From Betaproteobacteria bacterium (lineage in GTDB: Bacteria; Pseudomonadota; Gammaproteobacteria; Burkholderiales; Burkholderiaceae_F), in NCBI GenBank assembly GCA_016861185.1, contig BOKW01000001.1, positions 372,001 to 436,000 of the forward strand: a stretch of DNA of 64,000 bases. Reading direction: 5' to 3'. Of the stretch, positions 24,886 through 34,315 are shown one piece after another (the first letter of the stretch is position 1; each line of letters opens with the position of its first letter). Position numbers and translations under genes: made by a program. Below the pieces are notes generated by a model that saw only the letters and a program-made list of their open reading frames with translations, searched no databases and was not told the DNA's origin.

Positions 24886-25794
24886 ATGGAACACGCCCGT
24901 ACGATCACCCGCGACGACGGCGCGACCGTCGCCTACCGCGTCACCCGCGCACGTGCGGGCGCGCCCGGGCGCATCGTCGTGCTGTTGCATGGACTCGCCA
25001 GCAATCTGACGCGCTGGTCCGAGTTCGTCGAGCACACGGCGCTCGCCGATCGTTGGGACGTTCTGCGCGTCGATCTGCGCGGCCACGGCGATTCGCCGAC
25101 GACGGGTGCGATCGGCCACGCGCTCTGGTGCGACGATCTCGCGGCGATCCTCGACGCCGAGGGCCACCCTCGGGCGGTGCTGGTCGGCCATAGCCTCGGC
25201 GCGCAGGTCGCGCTGCACTTTGCCGTCCGGCGCGCGACGCGCGCGGCCGGGCTCGCGCTGATCGATCCGGTCTTCCGCGAGGCGCTGCGCGGCAAATGGC
25301 GGCTGCTCGCGGCGGCGGGACCGGCGCTGCAGGCGGCGGCGGCGGTCGTCCGCGCGGCGAATGCGCTCGGGCTGCGCCGCCGGACGATCGCGCGGCTCGA
25401 CTTGCGCGCACTCGACGAGATCGCCCGCCGCGCGCTCGGCTCGAAAGAAGCCGAAGCCGAGTTCATCCGCCGCTACAGCTCGATGCGCGCCGACCTGCGC
25501 AGCTTTCGCACCGCGCACTACCTGCAGGAACTCGTCGAGATGTTCCGTCCGGTGCCGCTCGACGCGATCGCAGCCCCCGCGCTCGTCCTGCTTTCCGCCG
25601 GCGGCACCTTCGCCGACCCGGACGCGATGCGGCGCTGCCTGCAGCGCTTGCCGCGCGCCGAGGTGCAGCGGATCGACTGCCATCACTGGCCGCTGACCGA
25701 AAAGCCGGTCGAGGTGCGGCAGGCGATCGAAGACTGGTGCGCGCGGCTGGAGTCGAACCCGGCGCGCGAGGCAATGGGTGTCAATGCGGATTGA
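24886..25794 (+). CDS. Alpha/beta hydrolase
   Basis: A 302-residue hydrolase. The oxyanion region LHGLASN lies near residues 35-41, the nucleophile Ser103 in VGHSLGAQ, and a C-terminal His in CHHWPLTEKP. There is no signal peptide, so it is cytosolic. The substrate (ester, lactone or epoxide-like) is not determinable. ATG 24886 was chosen because family homology begins there. The 270-base gap after it shows no gene or clear signal. Confidence 0.88.
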   Translation: MEHARTITRDDGATVAYRVTRARAGAPGRIVVLLHGLASNLTRWSEFVEHTALADRWDVLRVDLRGHGDSPTTGAIGHALWCDDLAAILDAEGHPRAVLVGHSLGAQVALHFAVRRATRAAGLALIDPVFREALRGKWRLLAAAGPALQAAAAVVRAANALGLRRRTIARLDLRALDEIARRALGSKEAEAEFIRRYSSMRADLRSFRTAHYLQELVEMFRPVPLDAIAAPALVLLSAGGTFADPDAMRRCLQRLPRAEVQRIDCHHWPLTEKPVEVRQAIEDWCARLESNPAREAMGVNAD

Positions 25795-26062
25795 GTTCTG
25801 CGTTCGCTGCCCGCAGACTTCGGGCATGGTTACGCGCACGGTGTCCTTCGCGACCTTTCGTCCCGCCGGCATCGCGCCTGCGATGCGGTGCGGCCTCGTG
25901 CGCGCGTGCTGGCAGCGACGACTAACGGCCGCACCTGGTTGAGCCCGGCGCAGTGGCTGCGCACCGATGCGCGGCAGGCGTCCGGGCCGAAACCGACCCT
26001 TTCCCTGACTGTTGGGCGCCGTCCGCGCGACCGCGCCGCCGCTTCCCTTTTCGGAGCTTCCG

Positions 26063-26482
26063 ATGCAGAACACGCTCGATCTACGCCAACTGACCGAACT
26101 CGACGCCGCCCGCATTCGCGCGTGGGTGGCGCGGCTCGCACGCGCCGACGCGCCGCGCGCCGATCCGCACGGCGCGCTGGAGATCGTCGACGACGCGCAG
26201 CTCGTGCCTTCGGCCGAGATTCCGCCCGACACGGTGACGATGTACTCGCAGGTCCTGCTGGAACTCGCCGAAGGCGGCACGCAGCGCGTCGCACTGTGCT
26301 ACCCGCCGGATGTCGACCCCGCGGAAGGATTCATCTCGGTGCTCAGCCCGCTGGGGCTCGCGCTGATCGGCCGCAGCGTCGGCGACACCGTGAGATGGGC
26401 GCGGCCCGACGGCACGACCGCGCAGGCGCGCATCGCGTCGATCCTGTTCCAGCCCGAGGCGAGCGGCGACTACAGCCTGTGA
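26063..26482 (+). CDS. rnk: Rnk-like GreA/GreB-family RNA polymerase-binding protein
   Basis: A 139-residue protein with an N-terminal helical part (TELDAARIRAWVARLARAD) and the C-terminal GreA/GreB fold: VTMYSQVLLE, ISVLSPLGLALIGRSVGD and the closing ARIASILFQPEA. It matches Rnk (regulator of nucleoside diphosphate kinase), which binds RNA polymerase near its secondary channel. ATG 26063 follows GGAG by seven bases. It converges on the MFS gene, eight bases away. Confidence 0.85.
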   Translation: MQNTLDLRQLTELDAARIRAWVARLARADAPRADPHGALEIVDDAQLVPSAEIPPDTVTMYSQVLLELAEGGTQRVALCYPPDVDPAEGFISVLSPLGLALIGRSVGDTVRWARPDGTTAQARIASILFQPEASGDYSL

Positions 26483-26489
26483 GCACAGG

Positions 26490-27689
26490 TCAGCGCGGCG
26501 CTGCGGCGTCGCGCGTGGCCAGCAGAGGCCGCAGCATGCGCAGCCCGAGCGCGGGACCGATCGCGAGCCACGGCAGCACGACCCACAAGGGCCAGCGCTG
26601 CGCGAGCCACGCGAACAGCTGGATCGTCACGATCGAGATCGCGAAGCCGATGCAGTTGACGAAGGTCAGCACGCTGCCGACGTTGTCGCGCGGCGCGTTT
26701 TGCGCCGTGAGCGTCGAGAACTGCGGCGAATCGCCGGCGACGGTCACGCCCCAGACCGCGAGCCACAGCGCGAAGACTGGCAGCGGCGCGGCGAGCGCGA
26801 GCGGTGCGGTCGCGCAGCACAGCCCGCTCGCCGCGAGCTGGACCGCCGCCACGCGCGCGCTGCCGTAGCGGGCGGCGGCGAATCCGCCCGCCGCGCAGCC
26901 GATCGCGCCCGCACCGATCACCGCAAAGGCCGCCGCTGGCACCTGCTGCATCTCGATGCGCGCGGCGAGGATCGCGGGAACCAGCACCCACATCGCGTAC
27001 AGCTCCCACATGTGGCCGAAGTAGCCGAAGGCCGAGGCGCGCACGCGGCGGTCGGTCCAGATCACCGCGAGCGCCTGCGGGCGGATGCGCGCCGCGCGCG
27101 GCAAATGCGGGCTGTCGGGCACCAGCAGGTACAGCAGCACGCCGCCGGCGAGCGCGAGGCCCGAGACGCCGAGCATCACCGACTGCCACGGCCACGCGGC
27201 GTCCAGCGCGCGCAGTCCGTGCGGCGCGGCGGTGCCGAGCACCAGCGCGCCGATCAACAGCCCCAGGGCGCCGCCCAGTCCGCGCGAGTACCAGGCCGCG
27301 GCGATCTTCATGCCGACCGGGTAGATGCCGGCGAGGAAGAAGCCGGTCGCGAAGCGCAGCGCGAGCAGCGCATTGAAGTCGCGGTCCAGACCCACGGCCG
27401 CCGCGTTGCACCCGCTGCCGGCCAACGCGCACAGCAGGAACACGAGCCGTGGCGAATGACGATCGGCGATCGTCAGCAGCGCAAAGACCAGCGTGCCGGC
27501 GATGAAACCCAACTGCACCGCCGAGGTCAGCGTGCCGACCGCCGAGGCCGGCAGCCCCCAGTCGCGCTGCAGGTCCGGCATTACCGCATTGACCGCGAAC
27601 CACAGCGACGTACCCGCGAACTGCGCGAGCACGATCGTCGGCAGCACGCGGCGCGGCGCGCCCGCTGCGGAGCTGGTCGCGGTGGACAT
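26490..27689 (-). CDS. Major facilitator superfamily transporter
   Basis: A 399-residue permease with about 12 hydrophobic segments. The first helix carries TIVLAQFAGTSLWFAVNAVM, typical of the NNP/cyanate-like MFS group, and loop 2-3 carries LLTIADRHSPR. The substrate is unknown. ATG 27689 gives the family N-terminus; the frame extends upstream without homology. It is divergent from a second MFS gene, with 177 bases between their starts. Confidence 0.85.
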   Translation of the reverse strand: MSTATSSAAGAPRRVLPTIVLAQFAGTSLWFAVNAVMPDLQRDWGLPASAVGTLTSAVQLGFIAGTLVFALLTIADRHSPRLVFLLCALAGSGCNAAAVGLDRDFNALLALRFATGFFLAGIYPVGMKIAAAWYSRGLGGALGLLIGALVLGTAAPHGLRALDAAWPWQSVMLGVSGLALAGGVLLYLLVPDSPHLPRAARIRPQALAVIWTDRRVRASAFGYFGHMWELYAMWVLVPAILAARIEMQQVPAAAFAVIGAGAIGCAAGGFAAARYGSARVAAVQLAASGLCCATAPLALAAPLPVFALWLAVWGVTVAGDSPQFSTLTAQNAPRDNVGSVLTFVNCIGFAISIVTIQLFAWLAQRWPLWVVLPWLAIGPALGLRMLRPLLATRDAAAPR

Positions 27690-27866
27690 CAGGCGATGAT
27701 GCCGCAACGGGCGTGTCCCCTTTCGCAAAGAGGGTACGGGGAGTTTCGATGCGCGCTCTGCGCCGTGCGCATTCGTCGCTTGCGCGCAAATCATTTGTCG
27801 CAACGCCGTTTACCGCTTCTAATGCCGGGGCCGCGCAGCAGGGCGCGGCGATCCGGAGCCGGAGTC

Positions 27867-29090
27867 ATGAGTCAGGCGGACAAGGCAAGAAGCTGGTGGT
27901 TCATCACGCTTGCCGCGGCGGCGATGCTGATGGTGACGATGGGCGCGCGCCAGTCGCTCGGGCTGTTCGTCTCGCCGTTGAACACGTCGACCGGGCTGGG
28001 GCTGGTGACGATCAGCTTCGCGATGGCGGTCGGCCAGTTCGTCTGGGGCGCGGCGCAGCCGATCGCGGGCGCGATCGCCGACCGCTACGGCCCCGGCCGC
28101 GTGCTTGCGGCGGGGCTGGTGATCCTCGCGGCCGGCAGCGCGCTGACGCCGTTCATGACGACTGGCTTCGGGCTCGTGTTTTCGATCGGACTGCTGTCGG
28201 CAATCGGCGCCGGTGCGGGCAGCTTTTCGGTGCTGATCGGTGCGGCCGCGCAGCGCGTCTCGGTCGAGCACCGCGGCACGGCGACCGGCGTCATCAACGC
28301 CGGCGGGTCGTTCGGCCAGTTCGTTTTCGCGCCGATCCTGCAGAAACTGATCTCGACCATCGGCTGGATGGGCGCGCTGTGGTCACTCGCGGTGGTCACG
28401 CTCGCCGCGCTGCCGATCGCGCGGATGATGCGGCGCTCGCCGCAGGCGGCCGCCGCGGCCGCCGCCGCGCACGCGAGCGACGGCGGACTGCGCAAGGCCG
28501 TGCGCGACGCGTTCGCCGACCGCAGCTATCTGCTGCTGCACGCGGGCTTCTTCACCTGCGGTTTCCACATCGCCTTTCTCGTCACGCACCTGCCCGGCGA
28601 AGTCGACCTGTGCGGACTGCCGGCCTCGGTCGCGAGCTGGTCGCTTGCGCTGATCGGACTCGCCAACATCGCGGGCAGCCTCGCCGCCGGCTGGTGGGTG
28701 AACCGTTACCGCAGCAAATACGTGCTGTTCTGGATGTACGGTTCGCGCGCGGTGCTCGTGCTGCTGTATCTCGCCGCGCCGAAGACCGAGCTGACGTTTT
28801 ATCTCTTCGCGATCGGGCTGGGCTTCACCTGGCTCGCGACGGTGCCGCCGACCGCGGGCGTCGTCGGCAAGCTGTTCGGTACGCGCTATCTGGCGACGCT
28901 GTTCGGGCTGACGATCCTGACGCACCAGATCGGCGGCTTCTTCGGCGCCTGGCTCGGCGGCATCGCGATGGAAACGAGCGGCAACTATCTGTGGATGTGG
29001 TATGCGGACGCGCTGCTCGCCGCCGCGGCGGCGCTCGTCAATCTGCCGATCCGCGAAGCGAAGATCGAGCGGCGCGCCGTGCCGGCTTGA
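27867..29090 (+). CDS. Major facilitator superfamily transporter (monocarboxylate/oxalate type)
   Basis: A 407-residue 12-segment carrier. The N-terminus WWFITLAAAAMLMVTMGARQ and the A-motif-like AIADRYGPGRVLAAG place it with the OFA/MCT-like MFS group that moves small organic acids. A central Ala-rich loop (~195-210) separates the halves. GGAG lies two to three bases before ATG 27867. The flavoprotein gene follows after 12 bases, suggesting the pair imports and oxidises a substrate; which one is unknown. Confidence 0.87.
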   Translation: MSQADKARSWWFITLAAAAMLMVTMGARQSLGLFVSPLNTSTGLGLVTISFAMAVGQFVWGAAQPIAGAIADRYGPGRVLAAGLVILAAGSALTPFMTTGFGLVFSIGLLSAIGAGAGSFSVLIGAAAQRVSVEHRGTATGVINAGGSFGQFVFAPILQKLISTIGWMGALWSLAVVTLAALPIARMMRRSPQAAAAAAAAHASDGGLRKAVRDAFADRSYLLLHAGFFTCGFHIAFLVTHLPGEVDLCGLPASVASWSLALIGLANIAGSLAAGWWVNRYRSKYVLFWMYGSRAVLVLLYLAAPKTELTFYLFAIGLGFTWLATVPPTAGVVGKLFGTRYLATLFGLTILTHQIGGFFGAWLGGIAMETSGNYLWMWYADALLAAAAALVNLPIREAKIERRAVPA

Positions 29091-29102
29091 TCCGTTCGAT
29101 GC

Positions 29103-30236
29103 GTGAAGCGTTGTGACTTCCTGGCGATCGGCGCCGGCATCGCCGGCGCGTCCGCGGCGTACGAGCTGGCGGCCTGCGGTCGCGCGCTCGTGCTCGAACG
29201 CGAGTCGCAGCCCGGCTATCACACGACCGGACGTTCGGCGGCGCTGTTCACCGAAACCTACGGCAACGCGACGATGCGCGCGCTGACGCGCGCGAGCAAG
29301 GCGTTTCTGACTTCGCCGCCGGCGGGTTTCGCGTCCGTGCCGCTGTTGACGCCGCGCGGAACGCTGCTCGCGGCGCGCGCCGACCAGCGCGCAGCGCTCG
29401 AGCGCACGTTCGCCGAATGTTCGGCGCTGGTCGGCAATCTCGAGTTGTGGACAGGCGCGCAGGTGCGCGAACGCGTCCCGGTGTTCACCGAAGCGCAGGT
29501 CGACGGCGGACTGTGGGAACCCGACGCGATGGACATCGACGTGCACGCCCTGCATCAGGGCTTCCTTCGCGGTCTGCGTGCGCGCGGCGGCGAGGTCGTC
29601 TGCAATGCGGAGGTGATCGCCCTCGAGCGCGTCGGCGCAGACTGGGTCGTCGAGACGCGCATTGGGCGTTACGCCGCGCCGATCGTCGTCAATGCGGCCG
29701 GCGCGTGGGCCGACGAACTCGGCCGGCTCGCCGGAGCGGGGCCGATCGGGCTGGTGCCGAAGCGTCGCACCGCGATCACCTTCGATCCGCCGCGCAGCGT
29801 TTCGATCGAGCGCTGGCCCGCGGTGATCGACGTCGACGAGCAGTGGTACTTCAAGCCCGACGCCGGCCGCATCCTCGCTTCGCCCGCCGACGAAACGCCC
29901 TCGCCGCCGTGCGACGCGCAGCCCGACGAGTACGACGTCGCCGTGCTCATTGACCGCATCACGACGGCGACGACGCTTTCGATCCCGCGCATCCACGCGA
30001 AGTGGGCGGGACTGCGCTCGTTCGTCGCCGACAAGACGGTGGTCGCCGGTTTCGATCCGCGGCAGCGCGGCTTCTTCTGGCTCGCCGGCCAGGGCGGCTA
30101 CGGCATCCAGACCGCGCCTGCGGTAGGCCGCGTCGCTGCAGCGCTGGCGCGCGGCGAGCCGCTGCCCGCCGACGTGCAGGCCCTCGGCGTCGACGCGGGC
30201 GATCTCGCGCCGGATCGTCCGCCGTTGCGCGGCTGA
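29103..30236 (+). CDS. FAD-dependent D-amino-acid dehydrogenase-like oxidoreductase
   Basis: A 377-residue DAO-fold protein. The N-terminal FAD motif is LAIGAGIAGASAAYELA with the acidic LERE at strand 2. HTTGRSAALFTETYG matches the substrate-loop region of D-arginine dehydrogenases, and QGGYGIQTAPAVGR near the C-terminus completes FAD binding. The expected reaction is oxidation of a D-amino acid to the 2-oxo acid with electrons to quinone. Start: GTG 29103; a nearby ATG at 29099 is out of frame. It directly follows the MFS carrier. Confidence 0.85.
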   Translation: MKRCDFLAIGAGIAGASAAYELAACGRALVLERESQPGYHTTGRSAALFTETYGNATMRALTRASKAFLTSPPAGFASVPLLTPRGTLLAARADQRAALERTFAECSALVGNLELWTGAQVRERVPVFTEAQVDGGLWEPDAMDIDVHALHQGFLRGLRARGGEVVCNAEVIALERVGADWVVETRIGRYAAPIVVNAAGAWADELGRLAGAGPIGLVPKRRTAITFDPPRSVSIERWPAVIDVDEQWYFKPDAGRILASPADETPSPPCDAQPDEYDVAVLIDRITTATTLSIPRIHAKWAGLRSFVADKTVVAGFDPRQRGFFWLAGQGGYGIQTAPAVGRVAAALARGEPLPADVQALGVDAGDLAPDRPPLRG

Positions 30237-30358
30237 AACGCCCGATCGGTGTCGTTTCGAGCGCCGTCTTGGCGCCGGCGCCGTCGATGCACGCGGCCGC
30301 GCTTGACCCGACCATCGCTTCACGGTTGATGCTCGCGGCGTTACCCGTGGAGACCGCC

Positions 30359-30829
30359 ATGAACCAGGACTTCGAGCCGACCCGCCTCGTCCGTGCGTAC
30401 CGCCAGCACATCCGCGCGCGTGCCGAGGAAGTGTTTCCTCTGCTTTGCCCCGAACGCGAGAAGGACTGGCTGCCGGGCTGGGACGCGACCATGCTGTACT
30501 CGGTGTCCGGAGTTGCCGAGCCGCAGGCCGTGTTCGCCACGCCGCAGCCCGGCGCCGCGCCCGTAGTCTGGACGGTCGTCGAACAGCGTCCGAACGAACG
30601 CGTTCGCTTTGTACGATGGCATCCGGACGAGATGGTCGTCGACCTCGAGATCGAACTCGCGCCGGACGGGGCCCGGGCCACGCGGGTCGACGTGCGCTAC
30701 ACGTACACGGCGACCACCGCGGACGGGGCGCGGCGCATCGCGCGGATGACCGAAGCGCAATGGCAGGAGCAGATGCGGCGATGGGAAGACTGCATGAACG
30801 CGTGGCTCGCGCGCCCGGCGGCCCGCTGA
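30359..30829 (+). CDS. SRPBCC-fold protein
   Basis: A 156-residue soluble protein of the START/Bet v1-like SRPBCC fold, which usually binds hydrophobic ligands. Visible elements are YRQHIRARAEEVFPLLCPERE, CPEREKDWLPGWDATMLYS and the alternating strands VVWTVVEQRPNERVRFVRW and ATRVDVRYTYTATT, then a C-terminal helix. GTGGAG lies before ATG 30359. Its 3' end overlaps the MerR gene by 49 bases, so the two are co-expressed; the ligand may be the MerR effector (inferred). Confidence 0.75.
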   Translation: MNQDFEPTRLVRAYRQHIRARAEEVFPLLCPEREKDWLPGWDATMLYSVSGVAEPQAVFATPQPGAAPVVWTVVEQRPNERVRFVRWHPDEMVVDLEIELAPDGARATRVDVRYTYTATTADGARRIARMTEAQWQEQMRRWEDCMNAWLARPAAR

Positions 30830-31371
30830 GCGTCGGCCGCGTCGCGCGCGCCGCCGGCGTGTCGCGTTCGGCGCTGCTGTACTACGACCGGCTGGGACTC
30901 GCTTCGCCTTCGGCGCGATCGGCCGCCGGCTACCGGCTCTATGCGCCGGCCGACGTCGAACGGGTGCTGCGCGTCGTCCGGCTGCGCAGGATCGGACTGA
31001 CGCTCGGCGACATCCGCCGCGTGCTCGATGCGCGTTCGGAGGCGGCGCGCATCATCGAGGCGCATGTGACCGCGCTGGGCGAGCGCATCGATGCGCTGCG
31101 CTCGCAGCAGCGGCTCGCGTTGCGGCTGATCGGCGCGGCGCCGACCGCGCGGCGGCGCGCCGGCGTGCTCGACAAAAAAGACTGGACCGCGCTGCTGCGC
31201 GCGGCCGGCCTCGGCGACGACGAGATGCGCGGCTGGCACGTGCAGTTCGAACGCCTGCAGCCGCAGGCGCACCGCGCCTTTCTGGCCTCGCTGGGACTGG
31301 CGCCCGACGAGATCGCACGCATCCGCAAGGCAAGCCGCGGCGCCTGGGCGCGCGCCGCGGACGCGGGCTGA
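30781..31371 (+). CDS. MerR-family transcriptional regulator
   Basis: A 196-residue regulator. The N-terminal winged helix-turn-helix reads SVGRVARAAGVSRSALLYYD, then RLGLASPSARSAAGYRLY. A coiled-coil dimer helix (ITALGERIDALRSQQRLAL-like) follows, then an effector domain lacking the Cys ligands of metal-sensing MerR proteins. It therefore probably senses an organic compound or a protein state. ATG 30781 lies inside the SRPBCC gene, with AGGAG ~10 bases before; a start downstream would cut into the HTH. Confidence 0.85.
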   Translation: MGRLHERVARAPGGPLSVGRVARAAGVSRSALLYYDRLGLASPSARSAAGYRLYAPADVERVLRVVRLRRIGLTLGDIRRVLDARSEAARIIEAHVTALGERIDALRSQQRLALRLIGAAPTARRRAGVLDKKDWTALLRAAGLGDDEMRGWHVQFERLQPQAHRAFLASLGLAPDEIARIRKASRGAWARAADAG

Positions 31372-31380
31372 GCGCGGCGC

Positions 31381-31923
31381 TCAGCCGCGCGCGACGAGCT
31401 GGTTGCCGTTGACGCGCACCTTGGCGCCGACCGCGAGCGCCGGCGGATTCGACTGCGTGATGCTGCGCACGCTGCCGTCTTCCATCTTCACGTCGATGCG
31501 ATAGACGGTCTTCGCGCGCATCTGCTTTTCGATCTGGTGGCCCGCCACCGCGCCGCCGACCGCGCCGACGACGGTCATCGCGTCCTTGCCGCGGCCGCCG
31601 CCGAACTGATGGCCGACCACGCCGCCGAGCACGCCGCCGGCAACGGCGCCGGCGCCGGTGCCTTCGCCGGCCTGCTTGACTTCGTGGATCGCGGTCACCA
31701 CGCCGCAGTCGGGGCACGTCGCCGCGACCCGGGCGGCAGGCGCGGGCTTCGCGGCAGGTTTGGTCGCAGCCTGCTGCGCGCCTTGCGATTGCGCGTCCTT
31801 CGGCGCGAGCCACTGGGCGGCGGCGATCAGCGAAACCGCGGCGACCGCGGCGGCGGCGATCAGGAACATCGGATGCGGCGCGCGCCGCGCCGGCGTCGAG
31901 ATCGAGTTCGTCGTGTCCTGCAT
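31381..31923 (-). CDS. Glycine-zipper 2TM-domain envelope protein
   Basis: A 180-residue protein: a cytosolic N-terminus, one membrane anchor (MFLIAAAAVAAVSLIAAAQWL), an Ala/Pro/Lys linker, a CPDC pair, then a glycine-zipper segment (GAGAVAGGVLGGVVGHQFGGG, repeated as VVGAVGGAVAGHQIEKQ) typical of SlyB-like envelope proteins. A beta-rich C-terminus ends in VRVNGNQLVARG. It probably spans or stabilises the cell envelope. The convergent MerR gene ends ten bases away. Confidence 0.85.
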   Translation of the reverse strand: MQDTTNSISTPARRAPHPMFLIAAAAVAAVSLIAAAQWLAPKDAQSQGAQQAATKPAAKPAPAARVAATCPDCGVVTAIHEVKQAGEGTGAGAVAGGVLGGVVGHQFGGGRGKDAMTVVGAVGGAVAGHQIEKQMRAKTVYRIDVKMEDGSVRSITQSNPPALAVGAKVRVNGNQLVARG

Positions 31924-32056
31924 CGTGGATCTCCGTGCGTGAATCGATGCCTGCAATGCTGCCGCAGTCAACGCCGGCGAAGGCGCGTGGGCTTACCGCG
32001 AGCTGGCTAAGCCGCAGGGACCATCGACGGCAGCGGGGTTGTTCCGCGCAACGCGG

Positions 32057-32911
32057 TCATGTCATCGCGAGCGGGGACTTGCACGTCGGCGGAGGAAAGC
32101 GGCGATCGATGTCGGCGAGATCCCGCGGCGTCAGCGCGATCGATGCCGCAGCCCAGTTCTCGCGCAGATGCGCGTCGCGCACAGCCTTCGGAATCGCAAT
32201 TACGTCGGGCTGCCGCAGCACCCACGCGAGCGCGATCTGCGCGGCGGTGGCGCCGTGTCGCGCGCCGATTGCTTTCAGCGTCCTGTCGCGGGCGGCCGCG
32301 CCCTGGTCGATCGGGCTGTAAGCCATCGCCGGCATCCGGCGCTCGCGCTGCCACGGCAGCAGCGCAAACTCGGCGCCGCGCTGACTGGCGGAGTAGTAGA
32401 CCTGGTTCGCTGCGCAATGCGCACCATTCGCCACGCGCGCGAGCGCCTTCAGATCGTCGACGTCGAAGTTGCTGACGCCCCAGCGGCGGATCAGCCCGCG
32501 TTCCTTCGACGATTCGAACGCGGCGACGGTTTCCGCGAGCGGCACGCCGCCGCGCCAGTGAAGCAGGTACAGGTCGATGCGGTCGAGTCCGAGCCGGCGC
32601 AGGCTGCGTTCGCATGCGGCCGGCACGCCGCTGCGGCTCGCGTTGTGCGGGTAGACCTTGCTGACGATGAAGACGTCCTCGCGCCGCACGTCGCCCGCGG
32701 CGATCGCGTCGGCGAGCGCCGCGCCGATCACTTCTTCGGCGCCGCCTTCGCCGTACATCTCGGCGGTGTCGATCAGCCGATAGCCGATCGCCAGCGCGCG
32801 CCGCACCGCGGCGATCTCCGCGCGGCGCGTGCGCGCGGACTCGCCGATGCGCCAGGTGCCGAGCCCGAGCGCGGGGACAGCGGTGCCGTCGGGAAGCTGG
32901 ACCGTCCGCAT
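32057..32911 (-). CDS. Aldo/keto reductase
   Basis: A 284-residue TIM-barrel NADPH-dependent oxidoreductase. The catalytic tetrad is Asp48, Tyr53 (DTAEMYG), Lys85 (VSKVYP) and His118 (LLHW). GWGVSNF-like RRWGVSNFD and the cofactor loop AIPKAVRDAHLREN are present. The substrate is a carbonyl compound, not identifiable. It starts nine bases after the stop of the upstream small membrane protein on the same strand. Confidence 0.93.
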   Translation of the reverse strand: MRTVQLPDGTAVPALGLGTWRIGESARTRRAEIAAVRRALAIGYRLIDTAEMYGEGGAEEVIGAALADAIAAGDVRREDVFIVSKVYPHNASRSGVPAACERSLRRLGLDRIDLYLLHWRGGVPLAETVAAFESSKERGLIRRWGVSNFDVDDLKALARVANGAHCAANQVYYSASQRGAEFALLPWQRERRMPAMAYSPIDQGAAARDRTLKAIGARHGATAAQIALAWVLRQPDVIAIPKAVRDAHLRENWAAASIALTPRDLADIDRRFPPPTCKSPLAMT

Positions 32912-32920
32912 CCGACGCGC

Positions 32921-33409
32921 TCAGGGGGCAGCGATCGGCGTGCCGCGCTCGTCGGCGGCGAGCCGACGCAGATAGTCGGCGAACTCCGGGTCCTCGCCCT
33001 TCAGCAACTCGGGCAGGCGGAAGTAGAAGTCGTCGCGCCGGATCCATTCGCGCATGAAGTCCTCCCACGAGTTCCAGCGGCGCGCCTGCGCCGGCGTCAT
33101 GTCCGGCGACCACGCGGTCAGATAGGCGCGCTCGAGCAGCGAGATCAGCAGGTCGAAGATCGCGAGCATGCGTTCGCGCTGCTCGGGCGTGAGATCGGGC
33201 GTCGGTTCCTTCGAGCGCAACCGCAGGTCGGGGTTGTCGATGACGACCTTGAGGAAGTCGTTGTAGGCATTGGCGAGCAGTTGGTAGACCTCGTCCTCCT
33301 CGTTGGCGCGCTCCTTGCGCTGCTCGAATAGGAAGATCGCGATCGCGGCCGGCAGGCCGATCACGGTGACGATGTAGCTGGCGAGTTCCCAGAAGTCGCG
33401 GTCGAACAT
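32921..33409 (-). CDS. Single-pass membrane protein of unknown function
   Basis: A 162-residue protein with one N-terminal membrane segment (ASYIVTVIGLPAAIAIFLFEQ) then a long acidic/basic helical cytosolic domain containing WNSWEDFMREWIRRDDFYF. The family is not named; similar proteins occur widely as hypotheticals. The start ATG 33409 is the first that gives the membrane anchor; the open frame upstream is antisense to other genes. It lies between the Crp/Fnr gene (44 bases upstream) and the aldo/keto reductase, on the same strand. Confidence 0.75.
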   Translation of the reverse strand: MFDRDFWELASYIVTVIGLPAAIAIFLFEQRKERANEEDEVYQLLANAYNDFLKVVIDNPDLRLRSKEPTPDLTPEQRERMLAIFDLLISLLERAYLTAWSPDMTPAQARRWNSWEDFMREWIRRDDFYFRLPELLKGEDPEFADYLRRLAADERGTPIAAP

Positions 33410-33453
33410 GGCGGTACGCGTGCGAGGGGACGGACGCCTATCGTACTGAGCGC

Positions 33454-34134
33454 TCAGGCGCCGTAGCGGCGCAGTCCGGCGAGGTCCTCGATGACGATCG
33501 CACCGTACTCGACCCGGATCAGCCCGGCCTGCTGCAGCGTCTGCAGCGCCTGATTGACGCGCTGGCGCGAGATTCCTGCGAGATAGCCGATCTCCTCCTG
33601 CGACACCTCGAGCTTCTTGCCGATGCCGGGATACAGGATCGGATTGAACAGCCCGGCCACGCAGCGCGCCACGCGCGCGTCGGGGTCGTGCAGCCGCTGC
33701 GCTTCGAGCATGCCGATGAACTGGCCGAGCCGCTCGTTGATCTGCACGAGCAGGAAGCGGTTGAACGGGATGCTCGTGTTCAGCAGCCACTCGAAGGTCC
33801 GCCGCGGCACGCGCACGATGCGCGACTCGCGCAGCGCGACCACGTCGTAGCGGCGCGCCTCGGTCTTCAGCAGGCTGCCTTCGCCGAACCAGCCGCCGGC
33901 CGGGATGTTGGTGAAGGTCGACGCGCGCCCGCTCGGCGTCGAGATCATCATCTTTACGAGCCCGTCGAGCACGCCGAGCCAGGCGTCGACCGGCTCGCCG
34001 GTGCGGCAGACGTAGCCGTTGGCGGGGACGACGACCTCGGCCGATTCGGCGGCCACCCGCGCGAGCTGTTCCGGCGCCAGCGCCGCGCCCCAGCGCGTCG
34101 CGCTGAGGGCCTGTTCCAGGGTTTCCGCGGGCAT
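33454..34134 (-). CDS. Crp/Fnr-family transcriptional regulator
   Basis: A 226-residue regulator: an N-terminal cyclic-nucleotide-binding-type beta roll (residues ~15-135, with GEPVDAWLGVLDGLVKMM and PAGGWFGEGSLLK), a dimer helix, and a C-terminal winged helix (SQEEIGYLAGISRQRVNQAL). No N-terminal Cys cluster, so it is not an oxygen-sensing FNR. ATG 34134 is used; the frame extends 71 codons upstream into the promoter region of the divergent CoA ligase. That arrangement makes the ligase operon a candidate target. Confidence 0.9.
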   Translation of the reverse strand: MPAETLEQALSATRWGAALAPEQLARVAAESAEVVVPANGYVCRTGEPVDAWLGVLDGLVKMMISTPSGRASTFTNIPAGGWFGEGSLLKTEARRYDVVALRESRIVRVPRRTFEWLLNTSIPFNRFLLVQINERLGQFIGMLEAQRLHDPDARVARCVAGLFNPILYPGIGKKLEVSQEEIGYLAGISRQRVNQALQTLQQAGLIRVEYGAIVIEDLAGLRRYGA

Positions 34135-34315
34135 GGCGGCGATTGTCGCCCAGATGACAGCATCGCCGCGCGCGGACCGGTACCTTGCCGTCAGCGTCCG
34201 TCGGGATCGCACCAACTTCGTAACGGCGCAGCCGTGGTGTAGATTTTGGCGGACAGAAGATCGGCCGGGCGGCGCTGCGACGCCGCACCTGGCGACGGCA
34301 CAAGGAGACACGACC

